A stretch of 64,000 nt of DNA, taken from Streptomyces xanthophaeus. GTDB lineage: Bacteria; Actinomycetota; Actinomycetes; Streptomycetales; Streptomycetaceae. The notes below the pieces were generated by a model, which searched no databases, was not told the DNA's origin, and saw only the letters and a program-made list of their open reading frames with translations. How positions within the stretch are numbered: the first letter of the stretch is position 1; the number at the start of each line of letters is the position of its first letter. The DNA lies in assembly GCF_030440515.1 (NCBI RefSeq), contig NZ_CP076543.1, positions 3,100,001-3,164,000 of the forward strand, read 5' to 3'. A program made the position numbers and the translations under genes. Below, piece after piece: positions 8,230 through 16,413 of this stretch.

Positions 8230-10562
8230 CGTGGGTGGGTGTCCTTCACACGGTTCAAGGCGCCGAGCAGGGTCGCGACGCAGTCGGGACCAGTGGCGCG
8301 GGTGGGACGGGAGTCCGCGAGTCGGCCCAGCTCGCTTGTCAGCATGGGGTGTTCGACCTGCGGAAGCGCGGCGGCGAGGGCGTGACCGAGTCGCGCGGCC
8401 GCAGCGGTGGGGTCGGAGGTCACGGCGTGCAGGCCGCGGACCGTGACGAGCAGAGCGGACAGGGCGTTGCGGCGCAGCGGCCGGTAACAGAGGACCGCCG
8501 CCCACAACTCGGCGACGACGTCGGCCTCCTCGGGCCGGTCGGCGACGTAGCGTGCGACGGCGGGGCGGCCCGAGAGCCGCTCGGTGGCGGTGAAGATCCA
8601 GAGGGTGGTCTCGAGGACGAGCAGGCCGGTCGCCGAGTAGGCGGCGGACCGGGTGCGCCGCTCCTTCCTGATCCGGTGCGCCAGGGCGTCGAGCACGATG
8701 CCGGCGTCCTCCTGGCAGTCGACGAGCGTCAGGAACAGCTGCGCCCAGGCCCGCAGCCCGTGTTCGCGTTCCTGCCGCTTTTCGAGGGCGCTGGTGCGCA
8801 GCACCGCCCAGAGCCACTTCACCGCGTCGGTGGGGAAGGTGACGCCGAGCTGGCCGCTGAAGGCGAGGAGCGCGGTGCCCCGCAGGGTGGGGTGGGTGGA
8901 CTGGGCCCAGGTGCGGGCCAGTGTGAGCGCGGCGGCCGCCTGGGTCTCCTCCAGGCACATGTACCAGAGCACGTACACGGCGAGGGTCTGCCCGGTCTCG
9001 CCGCTCTCCCCGCGCGCCCACGGGTCGAGGTAGCTCTGTACGACCTCGTCGAAGGCGATGTGCCCGAGCAGCGTGAGTCCGGAGGCGATGGAGAGCTGGA
9101 GGGCGGGGTCGGGGTCGGCGTCGACGAGCGCGTCCAGCCAGTGGCGGACCGCGTCCCAGTACTCGGTGGGGTGGTCGCGCCACAGTGCCTGCAGCACCCA
9201 GCGGCGCAGCTCGGCGTCGGCGAAGACCATGACCTCGCGGGTGGTCGCGCCGTAGATCTGCATCTCGGTGGTGATCAGGGCGTTGCGGGAGAGCGAGCGG
9301 CGCCGGTCCACCGGGCGGGCGCGGCGGCGCTGCTGCGGGCCTTGGCCGTCGGGGGCGGCGCCCTGCTCGGTGGCGTCGGGGGCCGCAGCGCCGTCGGCGG
9401 CGGCCCCGGCCGCGGCCCCTGCTTCCGGTGTGAAGTAGACCGGTCCGAGGAGCCGTTCGAGGAGGTCCTGGAGCGATTCGAAGGCGCGCCGTCCGATGCC
9501 CGGGGCGAAGGCGAGGGTGGTGACCTCGGCGATCTCGCGCAGGCTGCGCTCCTCCTCGGCGCCGAACCACTCCTGGACCGCCTGCGGCGCGCTGCCGCTG
9601 TGTTCCTTCCACGCCTGGTCGGGGTCGGCGCCCGCCGCGATCCGCTGGGCCGCGTCGGCGACGACCGCGAGGGGGCAGCGGGGCGGGATGCCGGCCACGG
9701 CCCGGTCGACGATCTCCTGCGGGATACGGGCCTGGACCAGCCGGGCCCGTACCACCTTGTCCAGGAGCGGGGGCCGCCACGGCAGATGGCGTACGGCCTT
9801 GGGGGAACGGCCGGCCACGCCGTGCACGGTGGTGATCACCAGGTGGGCGTGGTGGCGGCGCAGCTGGTCGCGCACCCGGCGCCAGTCGAAGTCGGAGGAC
9901 GGACCGGCGTCGTCCGCGGTGGTCCCGGCCGCATCCGCGGCTCCCGCGGTTCCGGTGCGGTCGAGGACGACGTAGCCAACGCCCGCGTCGAAGGTGCGCT
10001 CCGCGAGCTGGTCGAGGCCGATGTCGGGCGAGAGCACCACGTAGTCGGCGGAGGGTCCGACCGTCTCCCGGAGGAGGGCGACCGCGCCGGAGCGCTTGCC
10101 TGTGCCCTGGGGGCCGGTGAGGACGACGATGCCGGTACGGGACAGCTCGGCGGCGGCTTCGTCGAAGCAGTCGGGTCGGATGTAGGAGCGCAGCAGCGCG
10201 TCGATCTCGTCGGCGTCGAGGAGGCCGGTGGCACGGGCCCGCCCGGGCCGCTCGGCGGCGGTGGCGATGCCGAAGTGGGCGCGGCCGTGGTACTGCGGGC
10301 CGTAGAAGTTGTTGTAGACGCGGTAGTCGCCGTCGGAGGGATCGGCTGCGGAATCCGCTGCGGAAGCGACTCCGGAATTGGCTCCGGAATTGGCTCCAGA
10401 ATTCACTCGTGAGGGTGACGGGGAGGCGGGTGTGGACGGGGTCGGGGTCGGCGGCGGGGTCGGGGTCGGCGGCGGGGTCGGGGTCGCGGGCGGCTCGGGG
10501 GCGGGGCGGGGATCGGCCGCGCTGTTCGCCTCGTCCGTTAACTGCCGGGGTTCGCCGGTCAC
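8226..10562 (-). CDS. STAND-like P-loop ATPase of a cyclase-linked conflict system
   Basis: 778 residues from the GTG at 10560-10562 (AAGGAG-ACGGC-GTG). Residues 1-80 are a Pro/Thr/Ser/Asn low-complexity arm. Residues 84-99 carry the motif NNFYGPQYHGRAHFGI, which is echoed at the C-terminus of the upstream cyclase. A P-loop follows (LTGPQGTGKRSG, ~150-158), then VGYVVLDRTG (probable Walker B) and HLVITTVHG. A second low-complexity insert is rich in Ala, Gly and Pro. The C-terminal ~350 residues are alpha-helical and look like HEAT/TPR-type repeats, as in the sensor arms of STAND ATPases. It sits 87 bases downstream of the cyclase and overlaps the next gene by ATGA. I infer a switch ATPase; the exact STAND clade is not determined. 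Confidence 0.75.
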   Translation of the reverse strand: MTGEPRQLTDEANSAADPRPAPEPPATPTPPPTPTPPPTPTPSTPASPSPSRVNSGANSGANSGVASAADSAADPSDGDYRVYNNFYGPQYHGRAHFGIATAAERPGRARATGLLDADEIDALLRSYIRPDCFDEAAAELSRTGIVVLTGPQGTGKRSGAVALLRETVGPSADYVVLSPDIGLDQLAERTFDAGVGYVVLDRTGTAGAADAAGTTADDAGPSSDFDWRRVRDQLRRHHAHLVITTVHGVAGRSPKAVRHLPWRPPLLDKVVRARLVQARIPQEIVDRAVAGIPPRCPLAVVADAAQRIAAGADPDQAWKEHSGSAPQAVQEWFGAEEERSLREIAEVTTLAFAPGIGRRAFESLQDLLERLLGPVYFTPEAGAAAGAAADGAAAPDATEQGAAPDGQGPQQRRRARPVDRRRSLSRNALITTEMQIYGATTREVMVFADAELRRWVLQALWRDHPTEYWDAVRHWLDALVDADPDPALQLSIASGLTLLGHIAFDEVVQSYLDPWARGESGETGQTLAVYVLWYMCLEETQAAAALTLARTWAQSTHPTLRGTALLAFSGQLGVTFPTDAVKWLWAVLRTSALEKRQEREHGLRAWAQLFLTLVDCQEDAGIVLDALAHRIRKERRTRSAAYSATGLLVLETTLWIFTATERLSGRPAVARYVADRPEEADVVAELWAAVLCYRPLRRNALSALLVTVRGLHAVTSDPTAAAARLGHALAAALPQVEHPMLTSELGRLADSRPTRATGPDCVATLLGALNRVKDTHPR

Positions 10563-10649
10563 GCCGTCTCCTTCCCCACCACTGCCGTGATCCTCCGTGC
10601 GCCGATCCGTGGATCTCACGTGTGCACCCCGTCTCCCCGTCCGCTCAAC

Positions 10650-11471
10650 TCACTTGGAGATGCCGAAGACGACGTTCCCGTTGATGACGGTTCCGTACAG
10701 ATGGTTGGTGGCCGAGTCCCCGCCGCCGGCGCCGGCCGCCGCCGAACCGGAATGCGAACCAGAGGAACGACCGGAGCCGGTGTCGGAGCCGTCACCAGAA
10801 GCAGAACGGGAACCGGAGATGGAACCGGAATCAGAATCGGAATCCGGACAGGGGCCCGGCTCGCCGAGGTCCAGCGTGTGGACGTCGTACCCCGACACCC
10901 ACAGCCAGGCCCGGCCCCGGTACTCCTTCTTCTCGACGACGACCTCGCGGAACTCCTCCGGCCGGAAGTTGGTGTACCCCTGGGCGACGAGCTCGGTGAA
11001 GACCGGCGCGGTCAGCGCGACGGCGAGCGCGGCGTCCGGGGCCGCGGCGAGGGCCCGGCGCAGGGGGTCGCTCTCCAGGATGCGGGAGACCTCGACGGGA
11101 CCGGGGCCCACGAAGCCGTTGGGGGCCTCGGACGCCGGACCGAAGTGCACGGCGGCGCGCAGCGCGACCCGCGCGCCGGGCACCCGGTCTCGGTTGTGGG
11201 CCCGCAGCCCGGCATCCAGCCGGCGCATGAACGGCTCGACGAGCGCCTGCTCGTCGGAACCGGCCGGGAGCACGGCGAACTCGGAATCCCCTGCGGCCTG
11301 GCGTACCCAGGAGGCCCGGTCGAGCCCGGCCGCCTCGGCGGACTCGGAGAGAAGCCGGGGCAACACTGTCTGAATCTCGCGCTGTCGCGCGGTGTCCGCG
11401 CTGCCGTAACCTCGCGCGTCGACGGCGAGCAGAAGCCGCCTGCCGAATCCACCCATCGCACCTACGGACAT
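10650..11471 (-). CDS. Class III nucleotide cyclase domain protein (Pycsar PycC-like)
   Basis: 273 residues from the ATG at 11469-11471, preceded by GAGGAGGACGGG. The fold markers of class III cyclases are present. LLLAVDARGYG supplies the first metal-binding Asp (D18). AAGDSEFAVLP supplies the second (D62, usual family form GDG). RAAVHFGPAS...NGFVGPGPVEVSRILES matches the strand-loop-helix around the substrate site. A long Ser/Asp/Gly tether (~205-245) ends in the C-terminal tag NHLYGTVINGNVVFGI. Both catalytic Asp are kept, so activity is plausible. Members near PycTM effectors make cCMP or cUMP in Pycsar defence; the base specificity here cannot be read by eye. It heads the operon and is divergent from the PycTM gene. 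Confidence 0.75.
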   Translation of the reverse strand: MSVGAMGGFGRRLLLAVDARGYGSADTARQREIQTVLPRLLSESAEAAGLDRASWVRQAAGDSEFAVLPAGSDEQALVEPFMRRLDAGLRAHNRDRVPGARVALRAAVHFGPASEAPNGFVGPGPVEVSRILESDPLRRALAAAPDAALAVALTAPVFTELVAQGYTNFRPEEFREVVVEKKEYRGRAWLWVSGYDVHTLDLGEPGPCPDSDSDSGSISGSRSASGDGSDTGSGRSSGSHSGSAAAGAGGGDSATNHLYGTVINGNVVFGISK

Positions 11472-11657
11472 CCCGTCCTCCTCGTCCGTAACATCGGGAA
11501 GCACAGCATGCCGCACCTCCAACTCGCTTGCGAATCAGAAGAGTTACGAGGTTCGGAGCGATGCGGCAGGCCGCTCCCGGACCGTTGCCCACCCCCGTGG
11601 AGCGCCGGTCGCCCTGCCAGTCGTACACCGGATCCGGCCACTTGCACCCCGTGGAAA

Positions 11658-11689
11658 TACGGGATCTCGCGCAATCGTCCGATCCCGTA
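11658..11689. promoter_or_regulatory. Inverted repeat in the cyclase/PycTM divergent intergenic region
   Basis: An exact 9-base inverted repeat TACGGGATC (11658-11666) / GATCCCGTA (11681-11689) is separated by 14 bases. It lies about 70 bases upstream of the PycTM-like GTG and ~190 bases upstream of the cyclase start, within the 286-base divergent promoter region. It is a candidate operator, possibly for the nearby Crp-type regulator, although it does not match the classical Crp half-site TGTGA. It could also form an RNA hairpin. Confidence 0.4.
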
Positions 11690-11757
11690 GAAGTGCCTGG
11701 TCCGCCCGGCGGGCGGGTGGCTCGATGGAAGTCCTTCCGAGCCGCGTTGGAGGTTCC

Positions 11758-12273
11758 GTGACATCCACCCCGCCCACCCCGCCCACGGCGGTGCCCGGCT
11801 CCGCCGCGCGCACGATGCTGACCGTCCTGCAGACGACGCACCAGCACGCCGACGCCAAAGCCGGCATCCTCTCCGCCGTGCAGGCGGGGCTCGTGGGGAC
11901 GGCGGGCGCGTGGAGCGAGGCGGCGCTCGACGCCTTGCGGCGCGGCGGCCCGCTCGGCTGGCTGGCGGGGGTGCTGCTGGCCCTCTTCGTCTGCGGCCTC
12001 TTCGGCGGCGCGGCCTCGCTCGCGCTGGCGCTCCGGCCGCGCGTCTGGCGGCCCGCCGGCCCCAACGACTACAGCTTCGTCCGGCCTGCCTCCACCTCGG
12101 ATCCGTCGCCGCCCGTCACCGCCGAGGACGAGCGGCAGCTGCACGCGGTGATCCGCTTCCTCTCCGACGTGGCCCTGCGGAAGTACCGCTGTGTCACGGC
12201 CGCCGTGGTGTGCACCGCGGTGATGGGCGCCGTCGCCGGTCTCTGCCTGCTGTTACGGCCGCTGCTCGGCTGA
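11758..12273 (+). CDS. PycTM-type transmembrane effector (Pycsar system effector family, formerly DUF5706)
   Basis: 171 residues from the GTG at 11758, with GGAGG six bases upstream; an in-frame ATG at 11725 lacks a ribosome site. The segment LTVLQTTHQHADAKAGILSA (ADxKA at 31-35) is the hallmark entry helix of the PycTM/DUF5706 family. Hydrophobic helices are at ~36-52, 66-91 and 144-168. In Pycsar, a cyclic pyrimidine nucleotide activates such proteins to damage the inner membrane and stop phage replication. The divergent neighbour is a class III cyclase, the expected partner. The last 21 bases overlap the convergent Crp-type gene. Assignment to the family is strong; the defensive role is inferred. 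Confidence 0.8.
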   Translation: MTSTPPTPPTAVPGSAARTMLTVLQTTHQHADAKAGILSAVQAGLVGTAGAWSEAALDALRRGGPLGWLAGVLLALFVCGLFGGAASLALALRPRVWRPAGPNDYSFVRPASTSDPSPPVTAEDERQLHAVIRFLSDVALRKYRCVTAAVVCTAVMGAVAGLCLLLRPLLG

Positions 12274-13011
12274 TCCCGGGGGCCGGCGCGGGGCGGGCGG
12301 AGCCACGGGCTCGGCGAGTTCGGCCACCCGGGCGAGCCGGGCGAGGTCGTGCACGGTGGTCGTCCGGTATCCGGTGCCGAGCAGCCCTTCGTCCCGGAGC
12401 TCGCGCAATCCCTTGTGCACGGTGGTCTCCGCGGCGCCGGTGAGCGCGGCGAGTTCGGGCTGGGTGAGCTGGAAGCCGATCACATGACCGCCCCCCGTTT
12501 CCGGCCGCCCGTACGCCACGGCGAGCTCGACCAGAAGCCGCGCGAGGCGCACCTTGACCGGATACCCCCGGAATTCGAGCCGCCGCCGGTTGGCCCAGCG
12601 CAGCCGGTCGGCCACGATCCGGGTGAGCGCCATCGCCACCTCGGGCCGCCGCAGCATGAGCCCGTGCAGGGCCCCGGGCCCGATCACCCGCGCCCGCAAC
12701 GGCCCACAGGCCACCACGCCGGCCGACCGCGGCGCACCGTCGAGGGCGGCCATCTCGCCCACACTGTCCCCGCCGACCCGAACGGCGAGCAGCGACTCCT
12801 GCCCGTTCTCGACGGTCGCGGTGACCTTAGCGAACCCGCCGAGGATCACGTACAGATGCCGGTCGGTGGCCCCCTCGGTGAGCAGCACGCCGCCGGAGTC
12901 GAGCGTCAACTCCGAACCCAGCGCAAGTAATTCGGCCCGCGCGGGAGCGGACAACACCCCGAGCAGACTCCGACCCGGCCACTCCCACTGCCCACCCGGC
13001 CCCACGCCCAC
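12253..13011 (-). CDS. Crp/Fnr-family regulator with cyclic-nucleotide-binding domain
   Basis: About 252 residues. The start is one of several in-frame GTGs; the pair at 13009-13014 is preceded by GGAGG, and 13032 is possible. Residues ~20-135 are a cNMP-binding jelly roll. The phosphate-binding cassette GDSVGEMAALDGAPRSAGV keeps the Gly-Glu and the Arg-Ser that hold the cyclic phosphate. A long dimer helix follows, then a winged helix-turn-helix (QLTQPELAALTGAAETTVHK). The gene converges on the PycTM gene with a 21-base 3' overlap and is ~780 bases past the cyclase start. I infer that it senses the cyclase product and either regulates the locus or buffers the signal. A general cAMP receptor is less likely given its position. 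Confidence 0.85.
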   Translation of the reverse strand: MGVGPGGQWEWPGRSLLGVLSAPARAELLALGSELTLDSGGVLLTEGATDRHLYVILGGFAKVTATVENGQESLLAVRVGGDSVGEMAALDGAPRSAGVVACGPLRARVIGPGALHGLMLRRPEVAMALTRIVADRLRWANRRRLEFRGYPVKVRLARLLVELAVAYGRPETGGGHVIGFQLTQPELAALTGAAETTVHKGLRELRDEGLLGTGYRTTTVHDLARLARVAELAEPVAPPAPRRPPGSAEQRP

Positions 13012-13099
13012 CACTCCACCCTCCGCACCCACACCCCGCGCCCACCCAGGCTAGGCCCTCCCCCACCGAATGCCCCCACCCGCGCGCCGCTGTGTACGC

Positions 13100-13318
13100 A
13101 TGACGCAGCCACGGCCCGCAGAGTCCATCCGTGACGTGCTTGCACGCCCGGCGGAGGACGTGGCGCGCAGACCGCAACGCCCTACCCACACTGATCACAC
13201 GCCGAGGCGCCAGGAGTGGGAAGAGCGCGAGACCAACCGGATCATCGACTGCCGCGTCGCGTACACGATCGACAACGGGGAGCTGGTGGTCCGGGTCGTT
13301 CACGTGGGACACCGGTGA
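13100..13318 (+). pseudogene. Remnant of a RelE/ParE-type toxin
   Basis: The last ~25 residues (RVAYTIDNGELVVRVVHVGH) match the strongly conserved C-terminal beta strands of RelE/ParE toxins (VxYxIdDgxLVVxVVxVGHR). The N-terminal part has no recognisable toxin helices, and the segment that normally carries the LxGxxGxxR region is replaced. It also stops right after GHR, without the usual REVYR tail. There is no antitoxin gene on either side. I read it as a decayed toxin at the left edge of the 13.1-16.85 kb island. Confidence 0.5.
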
Positions 13319-14014
13319 ACCGTCTGCGAGACGAGCCGGCGTTGCCGTGCCTGGAGACGATCAGATTTCCCAGCACCATCCCCGCACGGCAAACAGCCAG
13401 GAGCCGACCCCTTTTGACCTGCATGTTCGCCACGTCAGGGACGTGGTGTCACGTCATCCGCTCACACGTTGAAGCTGAATGTCTGCCATCCGATCCTGAC
13501 CTGTGGCGGAGCCCCACCCAGTGCTCTGACCAGCCATTGCCCGCTCGACAAGCTGCGCAACGTTGCTCCGCACGCCTCACAGAGCGCGGGCAGAGTCATC
13601 GAACGGGGCTGTCCAAAGATCTAGCCGCTCGGCCCGATAGTGCACAAGACCTCGCCAATCAGCTCGCTCGATGTTCGCACCATCATCGGCCTTGTCGCTG
13701 CGTCGCGCCCAACGACGGTCATAGCCAGTGCTTCCAAGGTGGTACCACCAGGTCAACGAAAGAAGGTCTCGGCGTATGTACAGCAGGACAAATTCGGCCG
13801 CAGCAGCATCGAGGTATGGCACGCAACAGGCCGCCGAGTGCGCCAGCACGAGAAGAGCGGACTCCACCCGCCGCCTTACGTTCGCTGTTTCGCGACGCAC
13901 GACGGCGGGAACCGCCGAATTCCATTGCGCGCTGTTTCGCCCGATCGACCCTGGGGAACTGGCCTCGCGACAACCAACTTCGCAAGCGAGAAGCGGCTGC
14001 CCGGGGCACTTCAT
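13319..14014. other. ~700-bp region without a convincing gene
   Basis: Open frames on both strands show no family motif, no ribosome site and no Streptomyces third-position GC bias. Base composition is visibly more AT-rich than the flanks. Probably decayed accessory DNA between the RelE remnant and the broken NTPase gene. Confidence 0.6.
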
Positions 14015-16080
14015 CTAGGGCTTGATCACATCTGTAATAGCCTTCAGGACGGGCGCCCAGGCGTCCCGCTTCTCGTCCAGAGTCGTCACACCTTCTCGCG
14101 CTTTACCACTGTAGCGCTGCACGTCCCAGTCCGGGGATAGATGAATCATCGACCCCTCCATCACGATGACGCCATTCAACTGTAGTGTCGCGAGGACCCT
14201 ACGGAACTCATCCCCCTTGATCGACTGGCGCCCTTCGAGTTTCTTGTCAAAGACAGCCGCGGATCCTCTGTGGCCATGGTTGCGGAGCAGGTTCATCATC
14301 ATGTTAACGAAACGCACCGCGCGATCATCGGGCTTCGGGAGCGGAGGTTCGAGCACTCTCTGATAAGACACCCACGGATAAATCAGCTTGCATTCACCAG
14401 GTAGGTGCAATTCAAAGCTCCCGACAGAGGGCGATCCGGTCAACGTCGCGTTGCACGAGAAGGTGTTAGTGATCTCGAGAACCACGTTGGACTCATCCAC
14501 CTCACCATCAGACACGTTCTCAGCTCGCAGGCGCCGAGAGATCTGCACAGTGTCGCCCGCGATACGCAGATCCGCGCACCTGACGAAACAGTCGGGACCG
14601 AGGCTGACAGAGCCGCCCGACGCAACAGACACCTCCGCCGGGAACACCACTGACAGCGAGGACAGCGGACCCCTCAGCTCGAGGGCATCCGGAAGATCGA
14701 GCATGAGTTGGAAGCTGGTCCTACGGTGGACTGTTTCCCCTTCAAAAAGGATCAATTCGCCGGCAGCTTCCTCAACTGGCAGCGCGCCTACTTCCCTGTC
14801 GTACGGATCCAACTCCGTGATTGACGCGCTCGCTTCAACGGATCGCCATTCAGCGGCCAGCAGCGACGAATGGAGGGCCGCGAACTGCCACTCGTCAATC
14901 TGAAGCTCACCTTCATCAGCCGAGACGAACTCGAAAAGAAGCCCTGTCGCCTCACCAACGGACCTAAGAGCAGACCTTAGCCGCGTGTCACCGAATCGCT
15001 TCGCTGTAACGTACGCAGAGAAGACCGGGCTCGCCCAACGCCCCTCCGAACGAAATGGATGATCTCGGAGAAACTCCTGGACTTGACTTACGTAGTCGGC
15101 CCTGCGAGCCTCTGGGCACCACTTGAGCGTGGGCTGATTTCCGCCCATCAGCTCCGCTGCAAGCCACTCCATCTGCTCGCCGGGGGCGTAGACCTTGGCC
15201 GGGTCGAGGCCGAATTGGTCTGCAAGTTGTTCGGTCTTGGACCGTTCACGCTCCAACAATTTGTCCAGAACGTCAGCCAACACACTGATGCGTCGCCCAT
15301 CATGCACCGAGGAGGCGAATGCGTTCTGGGTTTCGAGCAGGTTACCTTTCCGGAGGAGCTCGGCAACCGCATCGAGAACCGGCGCGTAACCAACGAACGA
15401 CTCGGCCTGCTCACCATCGACTGTGCCTGCCAACGCTTCGAGGACCGTCGACCGAGCTGAGACATACGCCTCGTTCTGAACATCGCGATCACGAGAGATG
15501 CGCAGGTCTACGTAGCTGATGCGCTGTTCCGCATTGAAGTGGGAAATCTCAAACCAGTTGAGCGCGATGCCACCATCGGCCAGGCTGAGCCACGCATCTT
15601 CAAGGACTCTCTCCCTTCCGAGAAGCACCAGATTGTGCCCTGCCGTTGCGATCGCCGCGAGCGACTCCACGTACTCATTCCACGAAACTCCGGACACTCT
15701 CATCCGCGCCTCGTCCAGGGCATCAACGACTACGAACGCCCCATCCTCGCGACTAAGGTCACTCAACCCGTCCGCACTATTCAGATAGTCATTCAACTTC
15801 GCACGAAGGGCGTGACCGCTAACGCTAAGGTCCCGGTTCAGCCGCCACAGCGGCACTCCCTTCCTGGCCGAGATAGTTGCAGCCAGGATGGACTTTCCGG
15901 TCGCGCCACGTGCCGAGATGAGCGTGACTGCGGGATCCTCTTCTCGCTCTACAACGGTGAGCGTCGGGGGACGAAGATTTCGGGCTCGGTCGCGACACCG
16001 AAGGGCTCGGTATCACGGCCGATGAACTGACCTCGCGGTAGCTGGTCAAGCAACTGGTCGAACGAAATCGTGTCGGTCAT
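14015..16080 (-). pseudogene. STAND/NACHT-like NTPase gene interrupted by a one-base frameshift
   Basis: The gene starts at the ATG 16078-16080 (GGAG-TGTGG-ATG) and encodes MTDTISFDQLLDQLPRGQF, then ~20 further residues (including EPEIFVPRR), before an early stop. In the adjacent frame the coding resumes as TLTVVEREEDPAVTLISARG with a P-loop GATGKS and runs on to the stop at 14015. One extra C in the CCCCC run (near 15968-15972) would restore a single ~688-residue protein. Walker B is FVVVDALDEARM. The C-terminal half is a beta-rich region without a known catalytic motif, then a helical end. The resumed frame has an internal GTG at 15856, but a product from there lacks the P-loop. Alternatives are a sequencing error, a real lesion, or -1 slippage. 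The lower GC marks transferred DNA. Confidence 0.75.
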
Positions 16081-16147
16081 CCACACTCCGCCTTAAGCGA
16101 CTTGAGAGAGCGTCAGTCTAGTCTGGGGACCATCGATCAGCGGGGTA

Positions 16148-16413
16148 TCAGTGCGCTTCATCGCCCGCCGTCGAGGGAGACCTGGGAGCCGTCGCCAGAT
16201 ACTGGCGGAGGACGCTGGCCCTGGTCTCGACGAAGTCCTCGGGGCTGGCGTCGACCCAGCAGACCTGTGAGTGCTTGCGAGCTTCCCGGTTTTCAGGTCC
16301 TCCGGTCCATTCGTGGGAGGCGAAGACGATCGTGAAGAACCGTCGGGAGCCTCGACGCTCCAGGCGCTGATGATGTGGGCGACCTTCAGGGACTCAGGCT
16401 TCAGCGTGAGGCC
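16148..16413 (-). pseudogene. Remnant of a NUDIX hydrolase (C-terminal half)
   Basis: On the minus strand, GLTLKPESLKVAHIISAWSV is followed, after one frame change, by RRFFTIVFASHEWTGGPENR and then EARKHSQVCWVDASPEDFVE, ending at the TGA 16148-16150. This matches the region after the NUDIX box in MutT-like proteins of Streptomyces (pxxLxVvHvm ... FFF ... W.G.p.NREphKc..l.W). The NUDIX box itself (GX5EX7REUXEEXGU) is lost, because the homology stops where the integrase fragment begins. The frame change and the truncation both argue for a dead gene. Confidence 0.55.

Noticed and set aside
10378..10530. Short direct repeats that could suggest a CRISPR or tandem array
   Set aside because: They are codon repeats (GTCGGGGTCGGCGGCGGG units and GGAATTGGCTCC units) for the Pro/Thr and Asn/Ser arms of the ATPase, with no spacers.
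13577..14014. Possible 145-residue gene directly downstream of the broken NTPase
   Set aside because: No ribosome site, no recognisable domain, mixed codon use and an odd composition. Best left as decayed DNA.
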